Counted from the stretch's first letter, positions 16,666 to 26,201 are shown. The stretch is DNA of 64,000 nt from Paenibacillus jilunlii (GCF_900102965.1 NZ_FNGM01000002.1:176559-240558); one strand, 5' to 3'. Notes: generated by a model from the sequence alone, not told the origin. A program made the numbers and translations.

Positions 16666-17760
16666 ATGCACATCCCACCGCCTACTCCTCGCCAAACGTA
16701 CTGGAACCGTATGATCCTCAATGCTTTCTGGCTGGTACTGCTTGTCCATCTGCTCACTCAAATCATTATCTGTTGTTCGATGCAAGGAGATTATCCCTGG
16801 TTATCGGGCACAAGTTACCTGACCGGCAATGTACTGATTCCCGTCATTATGATACTGGGAATAATGCTTATACTTGAGGCCATTTATAAATGGCGCCCCC
16901 TGTTATCGGAAATTTCCAATGTTGCCGCAAGCCATTTGATCGCGATACTGATGATCTTAAATTTAAGTGACGTTTTCCGTGTGAAGCCGCTTATCATGCT
17001 AATCCCTTTGCTGGTATCCATGCTCTATTTGAGAAGTATCTACTTGAAAGCCACTTCCATTTTATGTGTGACGTACATGATCCTGCTGCTGCTGGATACT
17101 TCGGTCTATGGTAATAGCTTGCGCATCCAGAATATGATCATCGCATTCATCTTGACCGGAACTGCGCTTGCGGGTTTTGCCCTCATTGCCCGGGGGCGTG
17201 ATCTGATGCAGTCTCTGGAGAGCTCGCTGAAATCGGAGCAGGATTTGCGCATCCAGAATATCATCATGGACCGCCTGTCGAAGGTTGATCCTCTGACCGA
17301 ACTGTATAACCACAAAACCTTTCACGAATATCTGGGCTGGCTGATTGAGCATCAGCAGAGCAATCCTTTTCCCATGCAGCTGGCAGTGCTGGACATCGAT
17401 AACTTCAAAAAAGTAAATGATCAGTACGGGCACTGGGTCGGAGACATTGTGCTGAGACAGGTTGCCGGAATCGTGCTGAAGCATATCGGCGCAGATGATT
17501 TCGCCGCCAGGTATGGGGGCGAGGAATTCGTTGTCATTCTGACAGCCAAGCCGCTGGAGGATTCCCGCAGGATCATGACGCAGATTCTGCACGGCATTGC
17601 CGCATTTCCCGTTGCCGAGATGGAAGGAAACTCCGTAACCGTCAGCATTGGCATGCATGACTTTGCCGGAACAGACTCCAAAAGCTCTACCTTTCAGCAG
17701 GCGGACGATGCCCTGTACGAGGCTAAAAAAACAGGGAAAAATAAAATCGTCGTTGCCTGA
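16666..17760 (+). CDS. Membrane diguanylate cyclase (GGDEF)
   Basis: 364-residue enzyme expected to make c-di-GMP from GTP. About six N-terminal hydrophobic helices (residues 15-170) precede a short coiled linker and a C-terminal GGDEF domain with VDPLTELYNHKTFHEYL, LDIDNFKKVNDQYGH and the active-site RYGGEEF (about 282-288), ending ADDALYEAKKTGKN. All catalytic residues are present. The allosteric inhibitory RxxD is missing: the aligned residues read GADD, so product inhibition may be weak. ATG 16666 is chosen because AAGAGGAA lies eight bases upstream. The gene converges on a GGDEF-EAL gene across a shared terminator. Confidence 0.88.
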   Translation: MHIPPPTPRQTYWNRMILNAFWLVLLVHLLTQIIICCSMQGDYPWLSGTSYLTGNVLIPVIMILGIMLILEAIYKWRPLLSEISNVAASHLIAILMILNLSDVFRVKPLIMLIPLLVSMLYLRSIYLKATSILCVTYMILLLLDTSVYGNSLRIQNMIIAFILTGTALAGFALIARGRDLMQSLESSLKSEQDLRIQNIIMDRLSKVDPLTELYNHKTFHEYLGWLIEHQQSNPFPMQLAVLDIDNFKKVNDQYGHWVGDIVLRQVAGIVLKHIGADDFAARYGGEEFVVILTAKPLEDSRRIMTQILHGIAAFPVAEMEGNSVTVSIGMHDFAGTDSKSSTFQQADDALYEAKKTGKNKIVVA

Positions 17761-17794
17761 TCCAGGCCGGACAGCTTACAGAACCACCAAAACC

Positions 17795-17834
17795 AAAACA
17801 GGCCTCAGAGCGGAAATGCTCTGAGGCCTGTTTT
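17795..17834. terminator. Bidirectional terminator between the two c-di-GMP genes
   Basis: Perfect 17-bp stem (17795-17811 with 17818-17834) with A4 and T4 ends. Confidence 0.92.
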
Positions 17835-17859
17835 GCCTGGCAAACCTAATCTGATTGTA

Positions 17860-20800
17860 TTACTCTGAATACCCCGGCCCGTGACGTCTCTGCGGCTCCA
17901 GCAGCTCAATGACTCCGCGCTGCGGTACTGGACGGCTAATCAGATAGCCCTGCACCTTGTCACAATCCGCTTCCTTAAGGAACGCCAACTGGTCAGCATC
18001 CTCCACTCCCTCTGCGACAACATCCAGCCCTATTTTGTGTCCCAGAATAATAATGGTCTGCACAAAGGATTGGCTGTACCCCTGGTCTGCCAGAGAGTCG
18101 ATAAAGATCTTATCCATTTTGAGTGTGGAGATCGGCAGCTGCTGCAAATAGCTTAGAGAAGAGTAGCCTGTCCCAAAATCATCAAGAGCAATGCGGATTC
18201 CGCGCGATTTCAGAAATTCCAGCTTGCTTACTGTGTTTTCAAAAGACTCCATAAAGATAGACTCGGTAATTTCAAGCTCCAGACAATGGGGCGCAAGCCC
18301 GCTTTCCTTCAGATTGTCCAGCACAATATCCACAAAATCATCCTGCAGCAGTTGAATAATGGAGATATTCACTGAAATTTTGTAGGAAAGGCCTGTGCGG
18401 TCATTCATTCTTTTCATAAAAGCGGAGGCTTCTCTAAGCACCCACTCCCCGATATAAATGATAAGTCTGGAGTCTTCGGCAATTTTGATAAAGGAAAGCG
18501 GTGACACAAAGCCCAGGACCGGACTGTTCCAGCGGATCAGCGCTTCGAAGCCCGTTATGAGCCCCGTCTTGATCTCCACCTGCGGCTGGTAATGCAGCTC
18601 AAATTCATTGTTGTTCATCGCACTGCGCAGATGCTTCTCAATGTTCATCCGTTCATTAAATGACATGTGCATGGACTTGTCATAAACCACAAAGGTGTTT
18701 TTCCCTTCCTCCTTGGCCCTGTACATGGCAACGTCGGCATTCATCAGGATTTCTTCCGTAGTCTCCCCGTCTTCAGGGTAGAAGGAGATTCCGATACTCA
18801 CGGAGATATACAGGTTGCTCTCGCCGATCAGAAACGATCTGCGGAAAGAGCGGAGGATACTCTCCGCCAGATTCAGCACCTCTGCGCGGTCTTCCGCGTC
18901 TTTGATAAACACCACAAATTCATCCCCGCCAAGCCGGGACAGCATGTCCCCTCCGCGCATAACCGACTGCAGCCTTTCGCTGGCCTGGCGGATCAGAATA
19001 TCTCCCCACTTGTGCCCCAGGGTGTCATTGATATATTTGAAATTGTCTGTATCCACGAACAGAAGCGCCGCTTTCCCTCCCGGACGGTGGAAATAACTCT
19101 CCATGGCGTCCAGCAGAAGGATGCGGTTGGGCAGGTTGCTGAGTGAATCCATATACGCCAAACGGTGTATATTTTTTTGATTCTCCAGCAGCATATCGTA
19201 CTGCCCTTTAAGTTCCTCCTGCGTAGCTGTCAACTGCTCATATGTAGCCTCCAGCTCCTGGTAGCTGTTGCCCAGCTGGAACTCGGCCTGCTTGCGTTTG
19301 CTGATATCGATTAAGGAACCCAAGAACAGCACAATTTTGTCCTTGGGGTCTACAATCGCCTTCCCGCGCACTTCGAACCAGACATAACGGTTGTCCTTGG
19401 TGCGCATACGGTACTCTATTTCATAGATGGGCGTTAATCCGGCCAGGTGCTCCTGGCGCGCCTGGCGGGCCGGTTCCTGATCATCGGAATGAATAATGCT
19501 GAGAACGCCGCCCTCGAGCGAGTGGATCTCCTCCTCCGTATATCCCATCACCTCATACCAGCGTTCCGACAGATTGTACATGCCGCTCTCCCAATCCAGC
19601 TCCCACATGTAGGCACCGGATCCCTCGGATGCCAGCCGGAAGCGCCGTTCACTGGCTTCCAGCTTATGGAACTGATCCTGCAGCTCCTCTTCAGTCGCCG
19701 CAAGCTCTTCGTAGGTAGCCTCCAGCTCCTGGTAGCTGAACTGCAGCTTGAGCTCGTTCTGCTTGCACTCTTCAACGTCCACCCCGACCAATACGTATAT
19801 ATCCTCCGCCTGCGTGTCCATTCCCTGGATAAGGGTAGTCCGGAAAGAGAAGTACCTCGCTTCAGATGAATGGTCCGGAAGCTTCAGCTCCACATTGCTG
19901 ACATAATCCTGGTAGACGGCTCTGACGAGCAGCTCTCTAAGCGCTGCGGCCCCGCCGACGAGGCCGGGTATCTCATCGAGACTTACACCGAGCACATCTT
20001 CCCCGTTCAGTCCCGTCATGCTTGCCGCATACTGGTTGAACCGTATAACCCGCTTATCGCCATGCACCGCCCATACGATCATCCCGCTATGCTCAATTAC
20101 ATCCCTGAAAAACGCCTGTTCCGAATGGATGGTCCGCCGAAGATGCCTGATGTAGATTCTAAGCGCAATGATCACTATAACTAAGAGAAATAAACCGATC
20201 ACAATTCCCGAGATCACCCGGCCGCGGACCATCGATGTGTAATTCTCGGAATGGGTAAAAAAATATTGCTGATACAGCTCTTCAAAAGCTCCCGACCGCT
20301 GAAGCCGTTCCAGCCGGGCATTTATGTAAGTGACTAGCTGAGGTTCGGATTTGCTGATGCCGTAAGCCACATCCTGGGGGTACAAATTGCTTAATCTGCG
20401 GACAATATTGCCGGTCAAGCCCTGCTCAACGATTAAGTAGTCAACCACCTCCTGATTCTCAAAAAGCAGGTCAATCTCACCCTTCTGCAGGGCTTCCAGC
20501 GCTTGCGGTACTGTTGCATACGGTATGTATTGTGAAACATCTGTTTTACTGCGCAGCACGGTCTCGGAATATTGTTCCTTCCCTACGCCGATTTTATAAT
20601 TTTTCAGGGTGCTTAGCTTGATCTCTTCTTGAAGCGCCTGCCTGGAGTATACGGAGATATAGCTTGTAAGCACGGGCTTGGAGAACAGGGTTTCCTTCTT
20701 GCGTTCCTCTGTTACAGCCATAAGGCCTGTAGTATCAATCTCTCCCCGGGTCAGCCGTCTGTATGTTTCCTCCCAATCGCCCGTACTGTAATGAATTAAA

Positions 20801-20994
20801 TACGACTGCTTCTCAAAAATCATACTCGTCAGGTCCATATCGAAGCCGGTCAGGTATCCGTTCTGAAGGTACTTGTATGGCGGATAACCCAGTTCTGCCT
20901 GGTATCGTATTTCCTGTCTTTCGGCGTGAGCGGATGCAGGGGGTGCGAGTATGAACACAATGCTAATCAGAAGCAAGAGTTGACACCGCTTCAT
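17860..20994 (-). CDS. SBP-PAS-PAS-GGDEF-EAL c-di-GMP signalling protein
   Basis: 1044-residue membrane protein. It has a signal peptide (1-24), then an extracellular amino-acid-binding-protein-like sensor (about 30-255) with IRYQAELGYPPYKY and FDMDLTSMIF. A membrane helix follows (about 262-285). Two PAS domains (about 295-410 and 455-575) are separated by a near-duplicated coiled linker (SYQELEATYEELAATEEEL and SYQELEATYEQLTATQEEL). GGDEF (LSRLGGDEFVVF, about 690) has an intact RGGD inhibitory site. EAL (FEALIRW about 816; DDFGTGYSSL about 938) keeps its catalytic acids. Both activities could be functional. AAGGAG lies 7-8 bases before the start. It probably senses an amino-acid-like ligand outside the cell (inference). 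Confidence 0.93.
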   Translation of the reverse strand: MKRCQLLLLISIVFILAPPASAHAERQEIRYQAELGYPPYKYLQNGYLTGFDMDLTSMIFEKQSYLIHYSTGDWEETYRRLTRGEIDTTGLMAVTEERKKETLFSKPVLTSYISVYSRQALQEEIKLSTLKNYKIGVGKEQYSETVLRSKTDVSQYIPYATVPQALEALQKGEIDLLFENQEVVDYLIVEQGLTGNIVRRLSNLYPQDVAYGISKSEPQLVTYINARLERLQRSGAFEELYQQYFFTHSENYTSMVRGRVISGIVIGLFLLVIVIIALRIYIRHLRRTIHSEQAFFRDVIEHSGMIVWAVHGDKRVIRFNQYAASMTGLNGEDVLGVSLDEIPGLVGGAAALRELLVRAVYQDYVSNVELKLPDHSSEARYFSFRTTLIQGMDTQAEDIYVLVGVDVEECKQNELKLQFSYQELEATYEELAATEEELQDQFHKLEASERRFRLASEGSGAYMWELDWESGMYNLSERWYEVMGYTEEEIHSLEGGVLSIIHSDDQEPARQARQEHLAGLTPIYEIEYRMRTKDNRYVWFEVRGKAIVDPKDKIVLFLGSLIDISKRKQAEFQLGNSYQELEATYEQLTATQEELKGQYDMLLENQKNIHRLAYMDSLSNLPNRILLLDAMESYFHRPGGKAALLFVDTDNFKYINDTLGHKWGDILIRQASERLQSVMRGGDMLSRLGGDEFVVFIKDAEDRAEVLNLAESILRSFRRSFLIGESNLYISVSIGISFYPEDGETTEEILMNADVAMYRAKEEGKNTFVVYDKSMHMSFNERMNIEKHLRSAMNNNEFELHYQPQVEIKTGLITGFEALIRWNSPVLGFVSPLSFIKIAEDSRLIIYIGEWVLREASAFMKRMNDRTGLSYKISVNISIIQLLQDDFVDIVLDNLKESGLAPHCLELEITESIFMESFENTVSKLEFLKSRGIRIALDDFGTGYSSLSYLQQLPISTLKMDKIFIDSLADQGYSQSFVQTIIILGHKIGLDVVAEGVEDADQLAFLKEADCDKVQGYLISRPVPQRGVIELLEPQRRHGPGYSE

Positions 20995-21160
20995 CGCAAT
21001 TCTCCTTTTTCCAAGAAATCAGCTAACAGCACTTATAACAAGCCTTATTCGACAAAAAATGGTATGTTTCCTGCATGCTGCCCCCATAAGGGGGATAAAA
21101 TATGCAAAATCTGCCGATAAAATATTTATTCAAAAGATGGAGATCCTTTTATTTTTTATA

Positions 21161-21221
21161 TTGCTTTTTAGGTAAAAAGTGTGGATAATAACAGTAACGG
21201 TTGATAATGATTATCATTATT
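21161..21221 (+). promoter_or_regulatory. Promoter with Fur box
   Basis: TTGCTT (21161-21166), 17-base spacer, GATAAT (21184-21189), then GATAATGATTATCATTATT (21203-21221), which differs from the classical 19-bp Fur box only at the centre and last base. The operator covers the transcription start. Upstream, CCCCC-ATAA-GGGGG (21081-21094) forms a separate hairpin between the divergent genes. Confidence 0.8.
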
Positions 21222-21275
21222 GAAGACATTCAATCATCCCCTTCACTATATTGAATTAAAGGAGACTGAACACCC

Positions 21276-21419
21276 ATGAGCGCAGCCACTACCCGGACGG
21301 CACTGAAGGTTGACGATTATCTGGATCTGCTCAATCTTGCTGTAAAAGTTGGAGATTTGAAATGGCAAAAGGAAATCAAATCCAGATTGCAATATATACT
21401 CTGCCTGCAAACCAGATAG
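21276..21419 (+). CDS. Small Fur-controlled protein (47 aa), unknown function
   Basis: A short gene with its own promoter, Fur box, ribosome binding site (AAAGGAG, 11 bases before ATG 21276) and terminator. The protein has a Thr/Ala-rich start and then a likely amphipathic helix VDDYLDLLNLAVKVGDLKW followed by QKEIKSRLQYI. There is no signal peptide or membrane segment. I do not recognise the family, although the L-D-L-L-N spacing faintly resembles IDEAL-type helices. Fur control predicts expression under iron limitation, like the small Fbp proteins of B. subtilis that help the FsrA regulatory RNA; no sequence similarity to FbpA or FbpB is apparent. The reading frame, signals and terminator make it a convincing gene. 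Confidence 0.72.
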   Translation: MSAATTRTALKVDDYLDLLNLAVKVGDLKWQKEIKSRLQYILCLQTR

Positions 21420-21433
21420 CACTATGGAGTTAC

Positions 21434-21468
21434 GCCGCACTTCCCGGTCAGGGAAGGCGGCTTTTTTT
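21434..21468 (+). terminator. Terminator of the Fur-controlled small gene
   Basis: Stem GCCG-CA-CTTCCC (21434-21445) with GGGAAG-G-CGGC (21451-21461), followed by T7. Confidence 0.9.
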
Positions 21469-21511
21469 AATTTTAAGGGCACAGGGCGGAAATAGGCCTC
21501 AGGATGTTTAA

Positions 21512-21520
21512 TGATATAAT
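21512..21520 (+). promoter_or_regulatory. Extended -10 promoter of the TPM-domain gene
   Basis: TGATATAAT fits the TGnTATAAT extended -10 form; no good -35 is seen. Confidence 0.45.
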
Positions 21521-21577
21521 GTAACAATCAGCATAATATACAGCAAATAGTCTACCTGCAGATCGGAGCGTGTCAGC

Positions 21578-23827
21578 TTGAAGAAAACCTTTGTGTTGTT
21601 TCTGATGTTCAGCCTGCTATGGATGCCTAATATGTACGCGGCTGGAATTCCCGCCCGGCAAGGAATAGTTACCGATGAGGCCGGTCTGCTCACAAAGCAG
21701 GAGACAGCCGCTATTGCAGCAATTGCCGAGGGAGACCGCTATACCATCCGGGTGCTGACTGTCGATTCTCTTGACGGTGCCGAGCCAGAGGCCTACGCAG
21801 CTGATGTCTATGATTCCTGGGGCCTGACACCGCGTGATGTTCTTCTTCTGATCTCTGCCGGAGACCAGAGGGTGGAACTGAACTTCAACAATCCGGGCCT
21901 GCAGGGTTATATCAACTCCTGGTCGCAAGCCCAAGGCGGAGCCTTGGATACGGCAGCCATCACGGGGCTGCTGGACACGTATTTTAATCCTTATGCCCGG
22001 GAAGGGGATTTTGCCGGGGGAATCCGCTCCATGATTCAGAAGCTGCACTCCTTCGGCGGCACCGGAAGCGGCACTGGCAGCGGTGCGGCTTCGGGCGGTG
22101 GCACGGCCGGTAGCGGCAGCTCAGGCCCCGGGCTGCTGAAGATGGCCGGCATTGTCATTGGAATAGCGCTGCTGGCATTCGTGCTGTATGTGCTGTTCAC
22201 CGGCCTGCGCAGACGGGGGCAGCTCCGCAGCCGGCAGGAGCAGCTGGCCGATTTGCTGGTCCGGGCGAACCGGGCGCTGGAGTCCCTGCAGCCGTTCCAG
22301 GGAATTGTTCAAGGCAAGACGGGAGAAATGGTCGAGGGAATCTCCAAACGGCTGTCTGCACAGCTGGTGGAGATCTCCGCATTGCAGAGCAGCCAAAGCT
22401 CACAGCCTCCCTTCTACCGTCTGAAGGCGCTCCGTGCGGCCAACTCACAGCTGCAGCAGGCTGAAACAGCGTTCCGCTCCTCGCTGGAGGAAGAAGAGCA
22501 GCGCATTGCCGTAATCAGTGATGCTGACCGCAACGTTAAGCAGCAGATTACCGAACTGAAGAAGGACGCACCTGAACTGAACCTGCAGCTTCAGAGTGCG
22601 GTCAAGGAGACCGGCTATGGGCTGCAGGAAATTGCCGGGGATCTGAAAGAGCTGGCTGAAGAGACCGCCAAAGCGGATGAGCTGGAGCTGTTCGACCCGG
22701 TTGCCGCACAAGATATGACCGGGGAAGCGCAGGAGAAGCAGGCGCAGATCGAGCAGGATCTGCAGGATGTCGATACGTATGATGACAAATTGAATGGCTT
22801 TCCTGGAGTTCTGGCGGCTGCCCGCAGCACCATTGCCGCATTGATCGAACAGAATTCCCTCCACAATATGAAGGTCAAGCCTTATGAGAATCTGGATCAG
22901 GCCTCCGCAGCCGCGGCAGCACTTGAAGCTCCCCTGCGCAGCGGAGACATGGATGAGGTGCGCAAAATCGCCGCCCGCATGGATACCCTGCTGGCCGAAG
23001 CCATTGCCATGACAGAGCGCCAGGCACTGATCCGCCAGAACAACCTGAGGGATCTGGATACGGTCCGCAGCCGCTGGAGCGGGCTGTCTCAGCGGCGCAA
23101 TGAGCTGCACAGCCGGATCGCCGAAGCCCGCAGCCGGTTTGCGGAACACCATCTGGCCCCGCTTGAAGAGGTCCTGGAGACTGCGGGAACCCAGCTCCGC
23201 CAGGGTGCGGGAGAAGTTCCGCAGATCGAGACCTGGACCAGTGACCAGCGGGGTGAATATGACAATGCCCGCAATAGCCTGGACCAGCTGCTCAAGCTTC
23301 AGGAGGAAACCGCCCAGAAATTCGACAATGCCGGCGAGAGCCTTGATATGCTGAGCCAACGCTTAGCTAACGTTACCCGGCTCCTGGCTGAAGGACAGGA
23401 GCGCGTGGATACAGCCCAGCGGCGGCTGCAGAGCAAGGGAATTACTTCCAGGAGTCAATTCCAGCTCTCCCTGCTCCCTGAGTATGGTGAACTGGAGCAG
23501 CAGATGTCCATCCGGCCTTATAACCTGGATGAGCTGGAAGCCGCTGCACATGCCTACGAGTCCCAAATTTCCTCCTTCGTGGAGGAAGCGAACCGGCTCG
23601 TACGCCAGAAAGAAGAAGAGGAGCGCCTGGCACAGCTGGCCATCCTGCGGGAGCAGCAGCGCCGGGAGCAGGCGCGCAAGCGCGCCTCCTCTTCGGGCGG
23701 CTTCGGCGGCGGCAGATCCTCCGGCGGTTCCTCTTGGGGAGGCGGCGGCCGCTCGTCCGGCGGGTCATCCTGGGGCGGTGGCGGCGGCAAATCCGGCAGA
23801 AATTCCTCCGGCGGCTCCAAGTGGTAG
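21578..23827 (+). CDS. TPM-domain membrane protein with coiled coil and Gly/Ser tail
   Basis: 749 residues. The signal peptide (1-22) is followed by an extracellular TPM (DUF477-type) domain (about 25-150) with VTDEAGLLTKQETAAI, DVLLLISAGDQRVELN and DTYFNPYAREGDFAGGI. A Gly/Ser linker, one membrane helix (about 188-208) and a cytoplasmic region of roughly 450 residues of predicted coiled coil follow. The C-terminal tail carries the tandem unit SSGGSSWGGGG. TPM domains occur in phosphatases and membrane repair proteins; the catalytic role here is unknown. Bacillus YgcG/YdjH-type TPM proteins are shorter, so the coiled coil is an extension. The start is TTG 21578, with GGAG about nine bases before it. 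Monocistronic, with terminator at 23846. Confidence 0.82.
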   Translation: MKKTFVLFLMFSLLWMPNMYAAGIPARQGIVTDEAGLLTKQETAAIAAIAEGDRYTIRVLTVDSLDGAEPEAYAADVYDSWGLTPRDVLLLISAGDQRVELNFNNPGLQGYINSWSQAQGGALDTAAITGLLDTYFNPYAREGDFAGGIRSMIQKLHSFGGTGSGTGSGAASGGGTAGSGSSGPGLLKMAGIVIGIALLAFVLYVLFTGLRRRGQLRSRQEQLADLLVRANRALESLQPFQGIVQGKTGEMVEGISKRLSAQLVEISALQSSQSSQPPFYRLKALRAANSQLQQAETAFRSSLEEEEQRIAVISDADRNVKQQITELKKDAPELNLQLQSAVKETGYGLQEIAGDLKELAEETAKADELELFDPVAAQDMTGEAQEKQAQIEQDLQDVDTYDDKLNGFPGVLAAARSTIAALIEQNSLHNMKVKPYENLDQASAAAAALEAPLRSGDMDEVRKIAARMDTLLAEAIAMTERQALIRQNNLRDLDTVRSRWSGLSQRRNELHSRIAEARSRFAEHHLAPLEEVLETAGTQLRQGAGEVPQIETWTSDQRGEYDNARNSLDQLLKLQEETAQKFDNAGESLDMLSQRLANVTRLLAEGQERVDTAQRRLQSKGITSRSQFQLSLLPEYGELEQQMSIRPYNLDELEAAAHAYESQISSFVEEANRLVRQKEEEERLAQLAILREQQRREQARKRASSSGGFGGGRSSGGSSWGGGGRSSGGSSWGGGGGKSGRNSSGGSKW

Positions 23828-23845
23828 ACAGCGAAATATATATGC

Positions 23846-23886
23846 AAAACGCCTCCGGCCCAGAATAACTGGCCGGAGGCGTTTTT
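23846..23886 (+). terminator. Terminator of the TPM-domain gene
   Basis: 15-bp GC-rich stem 23846-23860 with 23871-23885 and T-run. The following 23887-24202 is AT-rich with a tandem GCATGTAA pair (24150-24165) and presumably holds the promoter of the thiolase operon, but no clear hexamer pair. Confidence 0.92.
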
Positions 23887-24202
23887 GCCTTGAACTCTTT
23901 TACTCCTTTCATTCGTCTTTTCAGAAATAACCAGAAATATCCAGAAAAACAAAGAAAATGAAAGAACGGCTTCGTTAGTTGGGTATACAAGGCCTTACAC
24001 ATATTGATATGTAAATTTTTGTATTTATTTGAACATTGAGTAAAATAAACATTAGCCTTACGATTGATTTGTTAATAAATTCCATAAAAGGACGAAGGAA
24101 GGCGATCAAACCGTAACGCCCACTCTCTCATGCACCATGATCTATACCCGCATGTAAGCATGTAAAGGTTTCTTAAACACAATGAAAGGAATGTGAGGTT
24201 TT

Positions 24203-25387
24203 GTGAAAAAAGTTGCATTGGTGAGCCCATTAAGAACAGCCGTGGGTTCTTTTAACAACGGTCTTTCGACATTGAGCGCTCCGGAATTGGGAGCAAACGT
24301 GATGACGGCCTGCCTTCAGCACAGCCAATTAGAGCCTGCCTTGATTGATCAAATTTATTTTGGAAATGTTCTTCAAGCGGGCATTGGCCAAAACCCTGCC
24401 AGACAGGCGGCCCTAAAAGCCGGCATCCCCATTGATGTACCTGCATCAACCATAAACACGGTTTGCGGTTCCGGGCTTCATGCCGTCGCTTTAGCTTACA
24501 ACTCTATTCTGGCTGAACAAGGCAGCGTCCTCTTGGCTGGAGGTATGGAGAGCATGACGAACGCCCCATATGTGCTAAGGAATGCACGAAATGGCTATAA
24601 GCTCGGCAACGGTGAATTGATAGACAGCGTGGTAGCCGACGGCCTTACATGTCCCATCAATAATTATCACATGGGAATTACCGCAGAAAACATTGCCGGG
24701 AAATATAACATTTCAAGACTTGAGCAGGATGAATTTGCTTATGGAAGCCAGGTCAAGGCCTTGGAAGCAAAAAACAAGCAGGTTTTTGCCGAGCAGATTG
24801 TTCCCGTTATGACCAAAACCAAAAAAGCAGAGATTTGGTTCTCGGAGGACGAACATGTAAGAGCAGATACAAGCAAAGAAAAGCTTTCGAATCTAAAACC
24901 TGTATTTAAGGAAAACGGATCGGTTACTGCCGGAAATGCCTCGGGGATCAATGATGGAGCGGCGGCTGTACTTGTTATGTCGGAGGACAAATGCAAGGAG
25001 CATGCGGTACAACCATTGGCCTATATCAAGGGTTATTCGCTTGTTGGCGTTGACCCTGCATACATGGGGATGGGGCCGGTGAAAGCCATTTCGTCACTTC
25101 TTAAGAAACAGGGAATTTCCCTTGATGCCATCGATCTGTTTGAGATTAATGAAGCCTTCGCTGCACAAGCATTAGCGGTATTGAAAGAGCTTCGGATCAA
25201 CCCGGAGAAGGTGAATGTCAATGGCGGCGCAATCGCGATTGGACATCCTGTCGGTGCAAGCGGAGCCAGAATATTGGTTACGTTGGTGCATGAAATGGTA
25301 CGAAGATCTTCGCGTTACGGCATAGCCTCGTTATGCATTGGAACGGGTATGGGAATCGCAATGCTGGTTGAAAATGCACTCATCTAA
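24203..25387 (+). CDS. Acetyl-CoA C-acetyltransferase (thiolase)
   Basis: Biosynthetic-type thiolase of 394 residues that condenses two acetyl-CoA to acetoacetyl-CoA. All three active-site blocks are present: the nucleophile Cys88 in NTVCGSGLHA, the NEAFAAQ block (about 315) and GGAIAIGHPVGASGARI with the catalytic His, plus the C-terminal CIGTGMG cysteine. GTG 24203 follows an AAGGAATGTGAGG stretch. It is first gene of a four-gene operon with acetoacetate decarboxylase and both CoA-transferase subunits. This context points to acetoacetyl-CoA synthesis rather than fatty-acid degradation. The operon is plausible for overflow metabolism of acetyl-CoA and acids, as in solventogenic clostridia (inference). 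Confidence 0.94.
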   Translation: MKKVALVSPLRTAVGSFNNGLSTLSAPELGANVMTACLQHSQLEPALIDQIYFGNVLQAGIGQNPARQAALKAGIPIDVPASTINTVCGSGLHAVALAYNSILAEQGSVLLAGGMESMTNAPYVLRNARNGYKLGNGELIDSVVADGLTCPINNYHMGITAENIAGKYNISRLEQDEFAYGSQVKALEAKNKQVFAEQIVPVMTKTKKAEIWFSEDEHVRADTSKEKLSNLKPVFKENGSVTAGNASGINDGAAAVLVMSEDKCKEHAVQPLAYIKGYSLVGVDPAYMGMGPVKAISSLLKKQGISLDAIDLFEINEAFAAQALAVLKELRINPEKVNVNGGAIAIGHPVGASGARILVTLVHEMVRRSSRYGIASLCIGTGMGIAMLVENALI

Positions 25388-25419
25388 CATTCGTCTAAAA
25401 GAAAGGGAGCCAAGATTGT

Positions 25420-26160
25420 ATGAATCCAAAAGAGGTTCTTTCACTGCAGTCCATGCCTGCGGCCAGCGCCAGTTACGGTCGTCCCCCCTACCGCTTCATC
25501 GACCGGGAGTTTTTTATAATTACCTATGAATCCGACCCCGCTGCCATTAGACAGGCGGTCCCGGAACCTCTTGAGCCGGATGGAAGCAATACCGTTTCCT
25601 ATGAATGGATCAAGATGCCTGATTCATCCGGTTTAGGAAGTTATGAGGAGAGCGGGATTGTCATCCCGTGTACCTTTCAGGGGGAACCCTGCAATTTTGT
25701 TGCCCAAATGTATTTGGATAACGCGCCTGCTATTCTTGGAGGACGTGAGATTTGGGGGTTTCCCAAAAAATGGGCGAATCCCCGCCTGAGCGTTGAAGGT
25801 ACGGAGACGCTGACCGGCACATTACATTATAACCATGTCCTCGTGGCCATGGGAACCATGCCTTTCAAACATAACATTCTCGACGAAAAGGATACGGCTA
25901 CATCCATCGCCAAAACCCAAGTGAATTTAAAATTAATTCCCGATGTGGATGGTACCCCTAAAATTGCGCAGCTAGTGGCGTATAATCTCGAGAATATTAC
26001 AGTAAAAGGTGCTTGGTCAGGGCCGGCCCGGTTAAGCCTGATCCCCCATATCAACGCTCCTGTGGCAGATTTGCCAGTTAAGGCGTATATCGGCGGCAAA
26101 CATTTTATTGCCGATTTAACGCTGCCATACGCAAGAGTCATTCACGATTATCTCCAGTAA
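25420..26160 (+). CDS. adc: Acetoacetate decarboxylase
   Basis: 246-residue enzyme converting acetoacetate to acetone and CO2 through a Schiff base. The catalytic block GGREIWGFPKKWANP holds adjacent Lys116 and Lys117, equivalent to the Schiff-base lysine and its pKa-lowering neighbour. An upstream conserved acidic pocket includes SYEWIKMPDSSGLGSY, and GEPCNFVAQMYLDN is also typical of the family. Length matches clostridial Adc (about 244). ATG 25420 follows AAAGGGAGCC. It is 32 bases after the thiolase gene and 41 before ctfA, so it is almost surely co-transcribed. Confidence 0.93.
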   Translation: MNPKEVLSLQSMPAASASYGRPPYRFIDREFFIITYESDPAAIRQAVPEPLEPDGSNTVSYEWIKMPDSSGLGSYEESGIVIPCTFQGEPCNFVAQMYLDNAPAILGGREIWGFPKKWANPRLSVEGTETLTGTLHYNHVLVAMGTMPFKHNILDEKDTATSIAKTQVNLKLIPDVDGTPKIAQLVAYNLENITVKGAWSGPARLSLIPHINAPVADLPVKAYIGGKHFIADLTLPYARVIHDYLQ

Positions 26161-26201
26161 GCTTTGCTATCTTAAAATAAATATACAAGGAGTCAGAAAC
26201 C

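Noticed and set aside
24120..24202. Possible leader riboswitch before the thiolase gene
   Set aside because: Only a tandem GCATGTAA is seen; no aptamer motif or terminator could be recognised.
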